NCBI GenBank assembly: GCA_011033025.1
Contig: WFMF01000006.1
Span: forward strand, 992,001 to 1,056,000
Length of the DNA: 64,000 nt
Direction: 5' to 3'
DNA from: Beroe forskalii
Taxonomy: Eukaryota; Ctenophora; Nuda; Beroida; Beroidae
The position numbers were made by a program, and so were the translations under genes. A model generated the notes under the pieces. The model did not search any database and was not told the DNA's origin. It saw nothing but the letters and a program-made list of their open reading frames with translations. Position 1 is the stretch's first letter. Each line of letters begins with the position of its first letter. Positions 33,201 through 43,863 of the stretch are shown in pieces.

Positions 33201-36200
33201 GATGATGGTTACCCCTTGGATTTGTTTCCCAAATGGCAAATTTGAGGTAATGGCTGAGCACTCAAGCAAGGGTTATTGTTTTCGTTGATGTCTTTACGAC
33301 CTTCAGATTTCATTCATTACGCATCTAAGTGTATTTCATCCATACCTGACTGAAAAGCGAAAAGAGTTAGGACTTTGGAATCATTTTATACTCCCAAGAA
33401 TATGCTGATTTGGCATGGTTTACTGCCCTCGTTGAGTTCTTTACGGGATTATGCATAGATCTTAAAAAGGGTTTTTCGTCCCTAACTCAAAAACGAGAGG
33501 TTAGGATGTAACCATGGTCTACCCCCCATAATGTGCTCATTATTTATGGTATTAATTATAATTATTTGGCATGGATCTCAATCAGAAGCTGAGATATTGT
33601 CGGTTGGAGTTTGTGTCCCAATTCGGGAGAAAAGGGCCCAAAAAAGGGTTCCCCAACTCTGATTTTTATTTTGGGAAATCCCGAAAAACGTTAGTAGACC
33701 TTTTAATTAACCTATTTAATTCACAGTCTGTTACAGTAGTACTCTTACTATTTGGTGATGGGTGTTCCACGATGAACAAAATACAACAAAGAAGAATTGA
33801 TGAGTACTGAAGCCAACAAACCTTGATGACGTTGAGTCTGACATCGTCAGTATCATCAGTTTGTAGGAGAGACATGAGAGCATCCACCGCACCTGCTTTG
33901 ATAGATTCCTGCTTACCCTCCGTAGTGATGCCGATACTGAAAACGGTCATTGATAAGGAAATAAATCTCAATTTGTCCAAATCTCACCTTGAAATTTTTC
34001 AGATAATTTGAAATCACCCGTTAATTAGAAAATAAATCATAGTTTTGGTATTTGTAACAAACTTATACCTTATTGGCCTTTAGTTTTCAACCGGCCTTTT
34101 TTAAACGGCCCTATGGACAAAAAACGAATCATTTTTGAACAATTTTTAGCAGCCCCCTGGACAAAAATTGTACGATGTAAAACGTAAACTGTGATTTTAC
34201 TTTTATTTACAAGGTTCCAACTGGACAAAGCCAGCAGTGTCCATATACTGGACACAGCCCTGAAAAGTTTTCAAGTTTTCAGTGCTGGAATCCTCAACGA
34301 CCTTCGTACCCATTGTCCACTGTTTCAGTGAAAACAGTGAAAATCCGGACAATGATGAAGGTCGTTGAAGATTCCGGTTGGGAATACTCAATTATTTTCT
34401 GATTTTCATGCAGTTCCCTGTAAGAATTTTTCTTTGGAATTGAAAATACTTTTTACTTCCAAAACATAAATATAAAAATAATTTCAGCAGCAAAAAACCA
34501 GCGTCAGAGTTTTAGTCACAATAAGGCTATTAAGAGTAAGGGTGAACTATAAGATCGTGAGAGCATGAAATGACAAAATGCAAAGGATTTGATTAAAACA
34601 CGCATGTTTAATGAAATTTTAATTGCATACTGTGGGAAAGAAGTCCTAACAATGAAATGTTAGAATCTCGACAGACGAAACGCAAATGGTACACGAGTAA
34701 TAGGTGGCTGAGACGGTGCCACTTTCGTAGCGCAACATGGTCAATTGATGACTTCGAACTGCCTATTTTTGAGCAAAATGCGTTATAACAGCTTGCATTG
34801 TAACCACAACCACGCTGCACCACGAATATAACTTCACAGAACGCCTGTTCAATCTTTATGTACGTTTAAACTCTCGCCTGTTGGATATTGAAGCATGTTT
34901 AAAACTTGTCGTACGCTAAGAACTGCGCTATTTATTTGCAGTGCCCTTCTCGGTTCAATCCGTTCCAGGAACCCAGGCAACCTTCAATTCAAGAAGAATC
35001 CAGGCAACAAGGTGCCGGGCGGCAACCGCATCCACAGCCACCATAACATGAACAACTTTCCAAACCACCACGACAGACTACAGAAGGAAAACAACGACAA
35101 CAAAAACAACAACGAGGCTCTGGCTCCTCTGCCGCACAAAAACATGGACATCCTCAACGACCACGAGCACTCCTCGCACTTCAAGTTCACCTTCACTTCC
35201 AATACGTAGGTGTCTCAAGTTCACCTTCACTTCCAATAGGTAGGTGTCTCAAGTTCACCTTCACTTCCAATAGATAGGTGTCTCAAGTTCACCTTCACTT
35301 CCAATAGGTAGGTGTCTCAAGTTCACCTTCACTTCCAATAGATAGGTGTCTCAAGTTCACCTTCACTTCCAATAGGTAGGTGTCTCAAGTTCACCTTCAC
35401 TTCCAATAGGTTGGTGTCTCAAGTTCACCTTCACTTCCAATAGGTAGGAGTATCAAGTTCACCTTCACTTCCAATACGTAGGTGTCTCAAGTTCACCTTC
35501 ACTTCCAATACGTAGGTGTCTCAAGTTCACCTTCACTTCCAATAGGTAGGTGTATCAAGTTCACCTTCACTTCCAATAGGAAGGTTCTCAAGTTCACCTT
35601 CACTTCCAATACGTAGGTGTCTCAAGTTCACCTTCACTTCCAATACGTAGGTGTCTCAAGTTCACCTTCACTTCCAATACGTAGGTGTCTCAAGTTCACC
35701 TTCACTTCCAATACGTAGGTGTCTCAAGTTCACTTTCGCTTCCAATAGGTAGGTGTATCAAGTTCACCTTCACTTCCAATAGATAGGTGTCTCAAGTTCA
35801 CCTTCACTTCCAATAGGTAGGTGTCTCAAGTTCACCTTCACTTCCAATAGGTTGGTGTCTCAAGTTCACCTTCACTTCCAATAGGTAGGTGTCTCAAGTT
35901 CACCTTCACTTCCAATAGGTAGGTGTCTCAAGTTCACCTTCACTTCCAATAGGTAGGTGTCTCAAGTTCACCTTTACGTCCAATATAATAGGTAGATGTC
36001 TCAAGTTCACCTTCACTTCCAATAGGTAGGTGTCTCAAGTTCACCTTCACTTCCAATACGTAGGTGTCTCAAGTTCACCTTCACTTCCAATACGTAGGTG
36101 TCTCAAGTTCACCTTCACTTCCAATACGTAGGTGTCTCAAGTTCACTTTCGCTTCCAATAGGTAGGTGTATCAAGTTCACCTTCACTTCCAATACGTAGG

Positions 36201-39200
36201 TGTCTCAAGTTCACCTTCACTTCCAATAGGTAGGTGTCTCAAGAGGTTGGAGATTTACCTAATGGCAGGAAGTTATTATCAGAAGCTTTCGAAAATCACG
36301 TGATTAATTGACCATTACTATTAGCACATGCTATTTGAAAACTGCCAAACAATCAGCCTCGTGTCGATAATCCAATATAGCCTTAACCCTCCACGATTCA
36401 CCAGCATCAGTTCTACAACACAACAAACACCACTAGGATTTTATCCTACCCTCCGCCGCGCGCACTTTTTTCCTCCAAATGTCCGAGTGTTGCGCGCAAA
36501 GGATGGGAGAAATCCATCTAAACAGCCCCCCTCCACCAGCATCATTTCTAAGCTTTTAGTCCTTTGCTGGCACCCTGCTCCGCTAAACAAAGTCTCAGAA
36601 GACTGAGGAGCGGTCAGTAGACTGCTACTTTCCACTGGTATTCTACCAAAAATATAGTCTAAACAAACACCCCTCCACCAGCATCAGTTCTACGTCCTTC
36701 TGGGTGGCAGCAGGGACGGCGTCCTCACGGATGCCAGCTGAGATGAAGGGGCAGCTTCTCCCTCACGTGGGGGACGAGAATATGCTGATTGCAGGGAGGG
36801 AGGTCACCGTGCCCGCTACCTACAAATTCTCAAGCACGGTAACTGTCTTATTCTTAGCACTGCTTACGTATGGTTCGTGGTCTGTAATTCAGAATTCTGG
36901 GATAATATTTTAATTCATCCGCATAAATTCTTTGGTTTTGGACCTGTTTTTTTTTTAATTCGAGCTTGACAAACTAATTGAGTAATTGCTAATCCCTGGC
37001 ATCTCAGGAACCCCCAAAAGACGAAGAGCCGGCTGACCCCATCATTTCCAGGCTGCTGGATTGCTACACTATCGGGGAGCGACCTCCACTCCGACGCTTT
37101 GCCCTTCGCACCGTCCCTTCTGACACTCTTCAGAGGTGCTGTTTTACTGTTTTAGAATATATATCTTAGCAATATGTGCTAAAAGCATAAGGGGTATGTA
37201 TGACCCTAATCGAATTGGTCGATCGATCAACTTCACTCGATGGACTAATGTGTTATACAGACCCCTTATTTTAAGCAAACTTTTACAATTAGCGACGAAA
37301 ATGATGCAAATTGCGGTTTTGTAAGTTTTGTAAATTTTGTAAGTTTGTACGGACTTTTCATCACGTATTTACCCAGGTGCTGGTACTACTGCAAGTTTAC
37401 GGAGAAGTGCCAAGTGCTGTCCTACAACCTGACGAGCGCCATGTGCCATCTCTTCCCTCGGATTAGGGAGCAGAATCACGTGAAGTTCGTTACTGCTGAC
37501 ATCCTCACTTTCTCCCGGCACTGCGTGGAAGGGCGACTTTGCAGGGATAAGCTCCTCGAACGAATACCCCAGAGAAACTCTAGTTTCTACATACAAAACA
37601 CCACCACACAGGACTGTTTGGGGGTAAAGACAAAACCGTCCAGCCTCACCTGGGGGCCGTGTCAACAGGCAGCCAGATGGTTCATTACTCTGGACTTGAA
37701 GGGTGATGACCTCTTGGAAAAGGAGGAAAGTGTCATGATATCTCAATACGGAGTCCCTAGAGCCAGTGGGGTGTGCTTGGCATGGTCCCACGAGCAACAG
37801 ACCTTCGTTCCAGCCCCTTCCACGGGCCGAATCACAAAGTTTATGATCGTGCAGCTGGGACTAGCTGAGTTCCCCTTCGAGGATTGTGACATCACCCTAT
37901 CCCCTGCAGTACCCACACTTAAGGAGACCAGCCTCACTGTAGCGCTGAGAGAAGAACCAGCTCCTCTCGCAGACCTGGCGAAGCCTTGCTACATCTTCAG
38001 TATTACCATCCCACACGGCTGGGTGGTGCCGGACCCAGACCTGCCATTCAGACTCTCCGGTGACAATGTTACCATCCAATGTGAGGAGGGCTACGGAGTG
38101 GAATCCCTCGACTTCGCCTCCAACTTCTCCGCAACCTGCTACTCCAACACCACCCTGGACCTGCACTCTGGGTGTCAAGAGATCCCAGCAGCAGCAGCAG
38201 GGACTCTCAGCTCCACCCTGCTCCCCACCACAGCTGCTCAAGAAGCACGGAGCCCAACTCTACGCCTGATCCAGGGAAGTGATGCGGTGACACAGGTTCT
38301 ACCCAAACACAACCCCTTCGTCCTGTCCACCATAGGACTGGGGGTGTGTGCCATGCTGCTGACTGGACTCCTGGTGCTTATTGCCAGGTATACGGACTGG
38401 CTGCTCACCCTCCTGCCTAAGAGAAAGATGGAGAAGACACCCTCTCTTACTAACATTATAGTGGAAAAGATAGAGTACCGTAGCCGGGGGATTTAGGAAA
38501 GTAGTTATCTGACTGGCAAGAGTGTGAGAACATTATTCCTCGTGTTTCAAAAATAACAAAAAAACATTAATTGACCCCACTTACTGAATTCGCTTAACAT
38601 TTGATTATCGCTGCTTTTGAATTATTCATGTGTATCAGTGTACTCAAAAAAGTGGATATGTCTAAGACATGATGATACGATAGCTGTCTTGTGATTTGAT
38701 ATTACAACTGATTACTGATAGCTGATAGCTGATTACTGAATACTGAGATTATGCCTTCAGAAATCACAATGAAACACACAGATATGAACGGATCAAATCA
38801 CAGCACTTCTGCACTTTTTGTTTGTAGATTAAAATACCTCATAAGAGCTCCGGCAGCTTGAGCCTTGACGTGTGAGCTGGGGTCGGCGAGTAGACTCACT
38901 AGCACGGGGACACACCCCACTTTCACTGCAGTCTTCTTACCGTCCAGCGGGAAACTGGGAGGGGAATGAGAGGTTATCAATGAGTGGGTTACCGGTTCTT
39001 ATCCCACAAGGAGCCAGCCGAGTGGGATAAGTTACTTATTCCACGAGGGGGAGCCGAGTGGAATAAGTCTAAGGTAACCTACTATGGCACTTTCACGGTA
39101 CACTTCTTACCGTCCAGCGGCAAACTGGGAGGGGAAAAGTGTTTTTATAGCGTTGATGTAGAATAATACCGTTGATATGTAGAATATTTGGGACGGTTTG

Positions 39201-40212
39201 GGATAAAATTTGGAAATACTTCTTGATGATCCTAAAGAATATTTTAGATTAGCCGGCACTTTTCGATAAGCAATGCTTCCTCGGCAGTAGGTTTATCCAG
39301 CTACGGTGATTGGGGTAGAGATACAGGGCTAGGGTTTGGCAACTATGGGGTGAGGGGTAGCTGGTGAAGAAAGGGAAAGTGGAGCTGATGATTTGAGACT
39401 ATTCACTTTACCAACTCACCTGATATCCATGATATCTCGTGCAGCCTTGCCTCTGATCTGCCAGGATTCATGTTTGAGTAGGGTCGTGAAGACCTCAATT
39501 CCACCGGCTTTGAGGGCCTGGTCTGTGTCTACCTTCATGCAGTAGTGCAACGTGTCCAAAACTAGCTCCTGCGAAGTTCCGGTATTTGATTAAAGACTTC
39601 AAATTAGACATTTGTTTTCAAAGAAAGTAAACTGATTTACTTCTTAATTTCATTTAAAATTTTAGTCATTCTGTCAAACCATTGAAGAAAATATCTCCCA
39701 ACTGAAAGAAAAACACCACTTCACAGAACAGACCTTGATATCGTCTGTTTCCGTTTTTAGCTTCTCTACTAACTTCGCTATAAGGTTAGCAGAAACTATT
39801 CCTTGGGCGCCATTCACAGTGTGGCTTACACTTTCAATAGCCCTGTGAGGGGAGTTATTCAGAAAATTCCAAAAAATATTCAACCTATTCAACTTTCTAT
39901 GAAAGTAATTTGGTTTGTAAAAACATTTGATAAGTATGATACTCTACGTTCATGCGTAGAATAATGCCAAATATTGAAAGCCTTGTGCCACTGCCGTGCT
40001 TTTCCTGCTTTACCTAACATACCTATGAGACATATGTCTAGCATCATCGTGCTTATCATCGAACAGAGCTGATATGGGCTGAATAAGTCCGAACTCTAGG
40101 ATTGAGTCACGGCCGATTGCGTGATTTGAGCAAATGAAGAGCACTTCCGTTGCTTTCCACCGCACTGTTCCGTCCCCATCGGCAAGCAATTTCTTCAAAC
40201 TCTTTGCCATCC
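30268..40212 (-). CDS. RSPH14: Radial spoke head 14 homolog (RSPH14/RTDR1), 5'-incomplete, 7 exons
   Basis: Minus-strand exons in transcript order: 40023-40212, 39734-39842, 39420-39568, 38838-38954, 33822-33936, 30573-30635, 30268-30351. All junctions are GT-AG and in phase, giving about 275 residues. Armadillo-type repeats are visible: TVRWKATEVLFICSNHAIGR, NGAQGIVSANLIAKLVEKL, GGIEVFTTLLKHESWQIRGK, VPVLVSLLADPSSHVKAQAA, DALMSLLQTDDTDDVRLNV. The end, AITMLAEAPQGRKQL then AIKVITWKP-stop, parallels human RSPH14. Known role of the family: armadillo-repeat protein of the axonemal radial spoke. The first residues (roughly 70 by comparison with vertebrates) are missing. Exon 1 here starts in phase 1 after an acceptor and lies 46 bases from the homopolymer-run block that begins at 40259. 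One intron (33937-38837) contains a plus-strand gene. Confidence 0.9.
30930..31060 (+). repeat. Dispersed repeat, inverted partner at about 33555-33690
   Basis: TTTCTCCCGAATTGGGGTAC with ACTCCAACCGGCAATATCTC matches the reverse complement of 33570-33680, so the two flank the DSL-like fragment as inverted copies about 2.5 kb apart. The words about a pale first line of AGATATCTC-type sequence resemble those in the 7245-9793 element, but I could not establish a relation. Confidence 0.5.
31750..32590 (+). pseudogene. Decayed DSL/EGF-type cysteine-rich repeats
   Basis: Two partial copies (about 31790-31960 and 32165-32560) of a Delta/Serrate-like DSL pattern: YYPAGTCNIECIPEDSKYTC, then DGSKECRYNWQGEDC, then GYFGEQCQTP. 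The second copy adds ACDKYCKPVEGKYTC and KGDKICGENYYPDGVC. Each needs frameshifts, and in-frame stops occur (a TAA directly after the 31918 region and others). No intact frame exceeds 83 codons. It lies in an RSPH14 intron on the opposite strand. Spacing and the internal duplication suggest a piece of a tandem DSL/EGF gene. An expressed multi-exon gene is possible but unlikely given the breaks. Confidence 0.6.
32600..33821. other. RSPH14 intron, non-coding
   Basis: Contains CpG-rich GACGGGCGACGTCCGACA and a GACGTTGCGCCGCGCGCGCG stretch (33040-33180), similar to 49940-50040, and the inverted repeat partner at about 33555-33690. No gene is seen. Confidence 0.5.
34066..34175 (-). repeat. Dispersed repeat, partner of 5575-5690
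   Basis: The reverse complement shares GGCCGGTTGAAAACTAAAGG-type and GTCCATAGGGCCG words with 5575-5690. Confidence 0.5.
34895..38496 (+). CDS. PAN/lectin-like/sushi transmembrane protein, nested antisense in an RSPH14 intron
   Basis: Proposed exons: 34895-35205, 36682-36838, 37008-37135, 37377-38496. They total 1716 nt, 571 residues, and all phases fit. Exons 3 and 4 are well supported; exons 1 and 2 are less certain. Exon 1 starts with a signal-like helix (TALFICSALLGS) then a His/Asn/Lys-rich stretch. A PAN/apple-like region follows, with RCWYYC, KCQVLSY and MCHLF. Then come a trefoil-lectin-like segment (DCLGVKTKPSSLTWGPCQ), a sushi-like domain (GDNVTIQCEEGYGVES), a Thr/Ala-rich linker, one membrane helix (LSTIGLGVCAMLLTGLLVLI) and a tail of about 37 residues with basic residues. 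The predicted topology is type I. It is a paralogue of the intronless gene at 24506-26107. The family is unrecognised; a surface recognition role is inferred only. Confidence 0.65.
35183..36243 (+). repeat. 34-bp minisatellite containing a splice-donor motif
   Basis: About 31 near-identical copies of a unit holding AAGTTCACCTTCACTTCCAA, then TA(G/C)GTAGGTGTCTC. The first copy is the last 23 bases of the proposed exon 1 at 34895-35205 plus its donor (AATAC|GTAGGT). Later copies mostly read AATAG|GTAGGT, an equally good donor. The unit is not a multiple of three and carries a TAG, so it is intronic. Confidence 0.9.
36385..36700 (+). repeat. Three spaced copies of a CCCTCCACCAGCATCAGTTC motif
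   Basis: Copies lie near 36390, 36528 and 36671, roughly 140 bp apart. The third contains the acceptor proposed for exon 2 at 36682, so acceptor-like sequence is repeated upstream of it. Confidence 0.5.
38986..39140. repeat. Small palindrome plus partial duplicate of RSPH14 exon 38838-38954
   Basis: GGTTACC ... GGTAACC (38987-39079) encloses inverted TTATCCCAC/GTGGGATAA and TTATTCCAC/GTGGAATAA pairs. Right after it, 39088-39138 repeats the acceptor and first codons of the neighbouring RSPH14 exon (CTTCTTACCGTCCAGCGG then CAAACTGGGAGGGG). Confidence 0.75.
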
Positions 40213-40258
40213 CTGAAATAGTTGCATTTCAGGTCATAGCGAAATATGCCAATCTGCC

Positions 40259-43200
40259 CCCTTTTTTGGGGGCCTTTTTTTTTTTTCCCCCCCCCCTTTT
40301 TCCCCAAAATTTTTTAAAAAAGGGGGTTAAAAACCAAAAAAAAAAAAAAAATTTTTTTTTAAAAATTTTTAATTTTTTAAATTTTTTCCCAAAAAAAAAA
40401 AAATTTATTTCCCAAAAAAAAAACCCCCCTTTTAAAAACCCCAAAAAATTTTTTTTTTAAAAAAACCCCCAAAAACCCTTTAAATTTTTTTTAACCCCAA
40501 ATTTTTTTAAAAACCCCTTTCCGGGGGAAAAAAAAAAATTTAAATTTTTTTAAAAAAAAAAAAATTTTGGGAAAAAATTAATTTTGAAAATTTTTTTAAA
40601 TTTTTAAACCTTGCCCCTTTTTTTTGGGGTTTAAAATTTTCCCCCCTTTTTCCCCTTTTTTTTTAAAAAAAAATTTGAAAGGGGGGTTAAAAAAACCCTT
40701 TTAAAATTTTTTAAAAAAAAAAAAAGGGGTTTTTTTTCCCCCCCCCAAAAAATTTTTTTTTTTCCCCCTTTCCCTTAAAAAAAATTTTTTTTTTCCCCCC
40801 TTTTTCCCCCCCAAAAAAAATACCCCCCCGGGAATTTAAAAGGGGGGGGGCCCCCCGGGAAACCCCTTTTTGGGGGGGCCCCCAAAAATTTTTCCCCGGG
40901 GGGGAAAATTTCCCCTTTAAAAGGGGGGGCCCCCGGGCCCTTCCTTTCCTCCAAAAAAAAAAGGGGAAATTTTTCCCCCAAAATTTTTAAAAATTTTTTT
41001 TTTAAAAAAAATTTTTAATTTTTAAGTTTTTTTTTTTTTTTTTTTTTTTTTCCCCCAAAAATTTTTTAAAAGGAAAAAGGCCTTTTTTTGGAAAAAACCC
41101 CTTTTTTTTTTTAAAAAAACCCCTTTTTTTAAAAACCCCCCCTTTTTTAAATTTTTTTCCCCCCCCGGGGGGGGTTTTTTTGGGGGGGGGTTTTTTTTCC
41201 CAAGGGGGAAAAAATTTTTCCCAGGGGAAAATTTAAAATTTTAAAAACCCTTTTTTTTTTTTAAAAAAGGGTTTTTAATTTTTCCCCTTTAAAAAATTTT
41301 TTTAAAAAAAAAAAAAAGGGGGGGGGGCCCCCAAATTTTTTTTTTAAAAAAAATTTCCCTTTAAATTTTCCCCCCAAATAAAAAAAAAGGGGGCAAAAAA
41401 AGGGGAAAAATTTTTTTTAAAAAAAATTTTTTTTTAAAAATTTGGGTTTTTTTTTGGGGCCCGGCGGAAAAAGGGGGGGGCCCCCCCAAAAACCCCCTTT
41501 TAAAAAAAAATTTTTTTTTTAATTTTTTAAAATTTAATTAAAAAAATTTTTTTTTTTAAAAAAAAGGGGCCCAAAGGGGGGGAAAACCAAAAAAGGGGGG
41601 GAAAAATTTTCCCCCCCCCGGGGGGAAAAAAAGGGGAAGGGCCCCTTTTTTTTTTTAATTTTTTTTTAAAAAAAAAAACCCCCCAAAAACCCCCTTTAAA
41701 ACCCCCAAAAAGGGGGTTTAAATTGGGGGGGAAAAAATTTTCCCGGGTTTTTGGAAAAAAATTTTTTTTTTTTGGGGGGGCCCCCGGGGGTTTTTCCGGG
41801 GAAAAAAAAAACCCCCCCAAAAAAATTTTTTTTAAAATTTTTTAAAAAGGGAAATTGGGGAAATTTTAAAAAAAAACCCCCCCCCCCAAAACCATTTTTT
41901 TTAAAAAAAATTTTTAAAGCCCCCATTCCCCCCCCCTTCCCCCCCCCCGGGGGGGTTACCCGGGGGAAAAAAAAAAGGGGGGGCCCCGGGGTTTTTCCCC
42001 CCGGGGAAAAAAGGAAGGGGTTTTTTCCCTTTAAAAAAAACCCCGGGGAAAAAAACCCCCCCCCCTTTTTCCCCAAAACCCCCGGGAAAAAGGGGGGGGG
42101 GGTTTTTTTTTTTTTAAAAAAAAGGGGGGGGGAAAAAAAAAACCCCCCAAAACCCCCCCCTTTCCCCTTTTTTAAAAAGGGGGCCGGGCCGAAAAAAATT
42201 TTTAAAAAAAACCCGGGAAAAAATTTTTAAATTAAAATTTTGGAATTTTTTTTGGGCCCCCTTTTTGGGGCCCCCTTTTTGGGGGCCCCAAATTTGGGAA
42301 AAAAAAATTTTCCGGAAAAAAAAAAGGGGGAAAATTTTTAAAAAAAAACCCCCAAAACAAAAAATTTAAAATTTTTAAAAAAAAAAATTTTTTTGGGCCT
42401 TTTTTTTTTTTCCCCCCCCAAAATTTTCCCCCCCTTTTTGGGGGGAAAAAATTGGGGGGGGCGGGTTTTTTGGGGGAAAATTTTAAAACCCTTTTTAAAA
42501 AAAATTTAAGGGGGAAAAACCTTTAAAGAAACCCCCCCTTTTTTTTTCCCCCCCAAAAAAAAAAAAGGGGGCCCCGGGCCCTTTTTCCCCCCTTTTTTTT
42601 TAAAAAAACCCCTTTTTTAAAAAAAAAAATTTTTTTAAAAAAAACCCAAAAATTTTTTTTTTTTTTTTTTCCCCTTTTTCCCCAAACCCCCCGGGGGGGG
42701 GGTTTTTTTTTTTAAAAAAAAAATTTTTTTTCCCCCCCAAAAACCCCCCCAAAAAAAAAACCTTTTTTTTTAAAAGGGAAAAAATTTTTTCCCCCTTGGG
42801 GGGTTTTATGGGGGGAAAAAAAATTAAAAATTTTTTCCAAAAAAAAAAACCCCCCGGGGAAAATTTTTGGGGTTTTTTAAAAAAATTTTTTCCCCCTTTT
42901 CCCAAAAAGGGGGGGTTTTTTTTCGTTTTTTGGGTTTCCCCTTTTTTTGGGTCAAAAAAAATTTAAAAAAAACCCCCCTTTTTTTCCCCTTTTCCCCCGG
43001 GGGGGAAAAAAAGGGGGGGGGGTTTTTTTTTTTTGGGGGGGTTCCCCGGGGGGGTTAAAACCGGGGGGAAAAAAAAAAAAAATTTTTTTGGGGGGTTTTT
43101 TTTTTTCCCCCCCCCCCCCCCCCCTTTTTTTTAAAAAGGGGGAAAAAAGGGTTTTTGGGGGGGGAAGGGAAAAGGGAAAAAAAATTTTTAAAAAAAAAAA

Positions 43201-43740
43201 TTTGGGTTTACCCCAAAAGGGGTTAAACCCAATTTTTCCCCAATTTTGGGAAAAATTTGGGGTTTTTTAATTTTTCCCCCCTTTTTGGGGGGCCCTTTGG
43301 GGGTTTTTTTTAAAAACCCCTTTTTTAAAAAAAGGGGTTTTGGGGGCTTTTTCCCTTTTAAAAATTTTTTTGGGGGGGGGGGAAGGGGGGGGGGGTTAAG
43401 GGTTGGGGGGTTTTTGTTCCCCAAAAAAAAATTTTAATAAAAAAAAATTTTTAAAAAGGGGGCCCCCCCCTTAACCCCCCCCGCTTTTTGGGGGGGGGGG
43501 GGGGGGGTTTTGGGGGGGGTTTCCCCAAAAATTCCTAAAAAAAATTTTTTTTAAAAAAGGGGGGGGAAAAAATTTCCCCCCCCAAATTTTTTTTTTTGGG
43601 GGGGTTTTTTTGGGGGGGCCCGGGGGGGGGGGGTTTTTAAAAATTTTAAAAATTTTTTAAATAAAAAAATAAAAAGGTTTTAATTTTTTAAAGGAAAACC
43701 CCTTTTCCCCCCCCCCCCCAAAAAAAGGGGGGGGGGGCCT
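40259..43740. other. Homopolymer-run block, probable sequence artefact
   Basis: For about 3.5 kb nearly every base belongs to a run of two to twelve identical bases, with abrupt edges into normal sequence at both ends. Natural simple repeats have a unit; this has none. It looks like a badly called consensus or assembly fill. Open frames in it (poly-Phe, Lys, Pro, Gly) are meaningless. True sequence here probably includes upstream RSPH14 exons. Confidence 0.85.
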
Positions 43741-43742
43741 TA

Positions 43743-43863
43743 AACATGATACCTAACCATAGCAAGTCATATCAAGCACATTTGAGGCCTTAAAATACCA
43801 CGTCGCCTCAGGCGACTTTTGTCCCTTTTTTGCCACCCAGCTAGCGACTTTTCGCGCATTTAT
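43743..43863 (+). repeat. Direct repeat, copy 1 (left half of interrupted unit)
   Basis: AACATGATACCTAACCATAG through GCGACTTTTCGCGCATTTAT is repeated at 45662-45783. The unit continues after the insertion at 45432 (ATGGGGCGTGAAATCTGGGT). The second copy continues uninterrupted across 45783, and a third partial copy is at 53764-53880. Confidence 0.85.

Noticed and set aside
40134-43437. Many open frames rich in Phe, Lys, Pro and Gly
   Set aside because: They lie in the homopolymer-run block, which is probably not real sequence.
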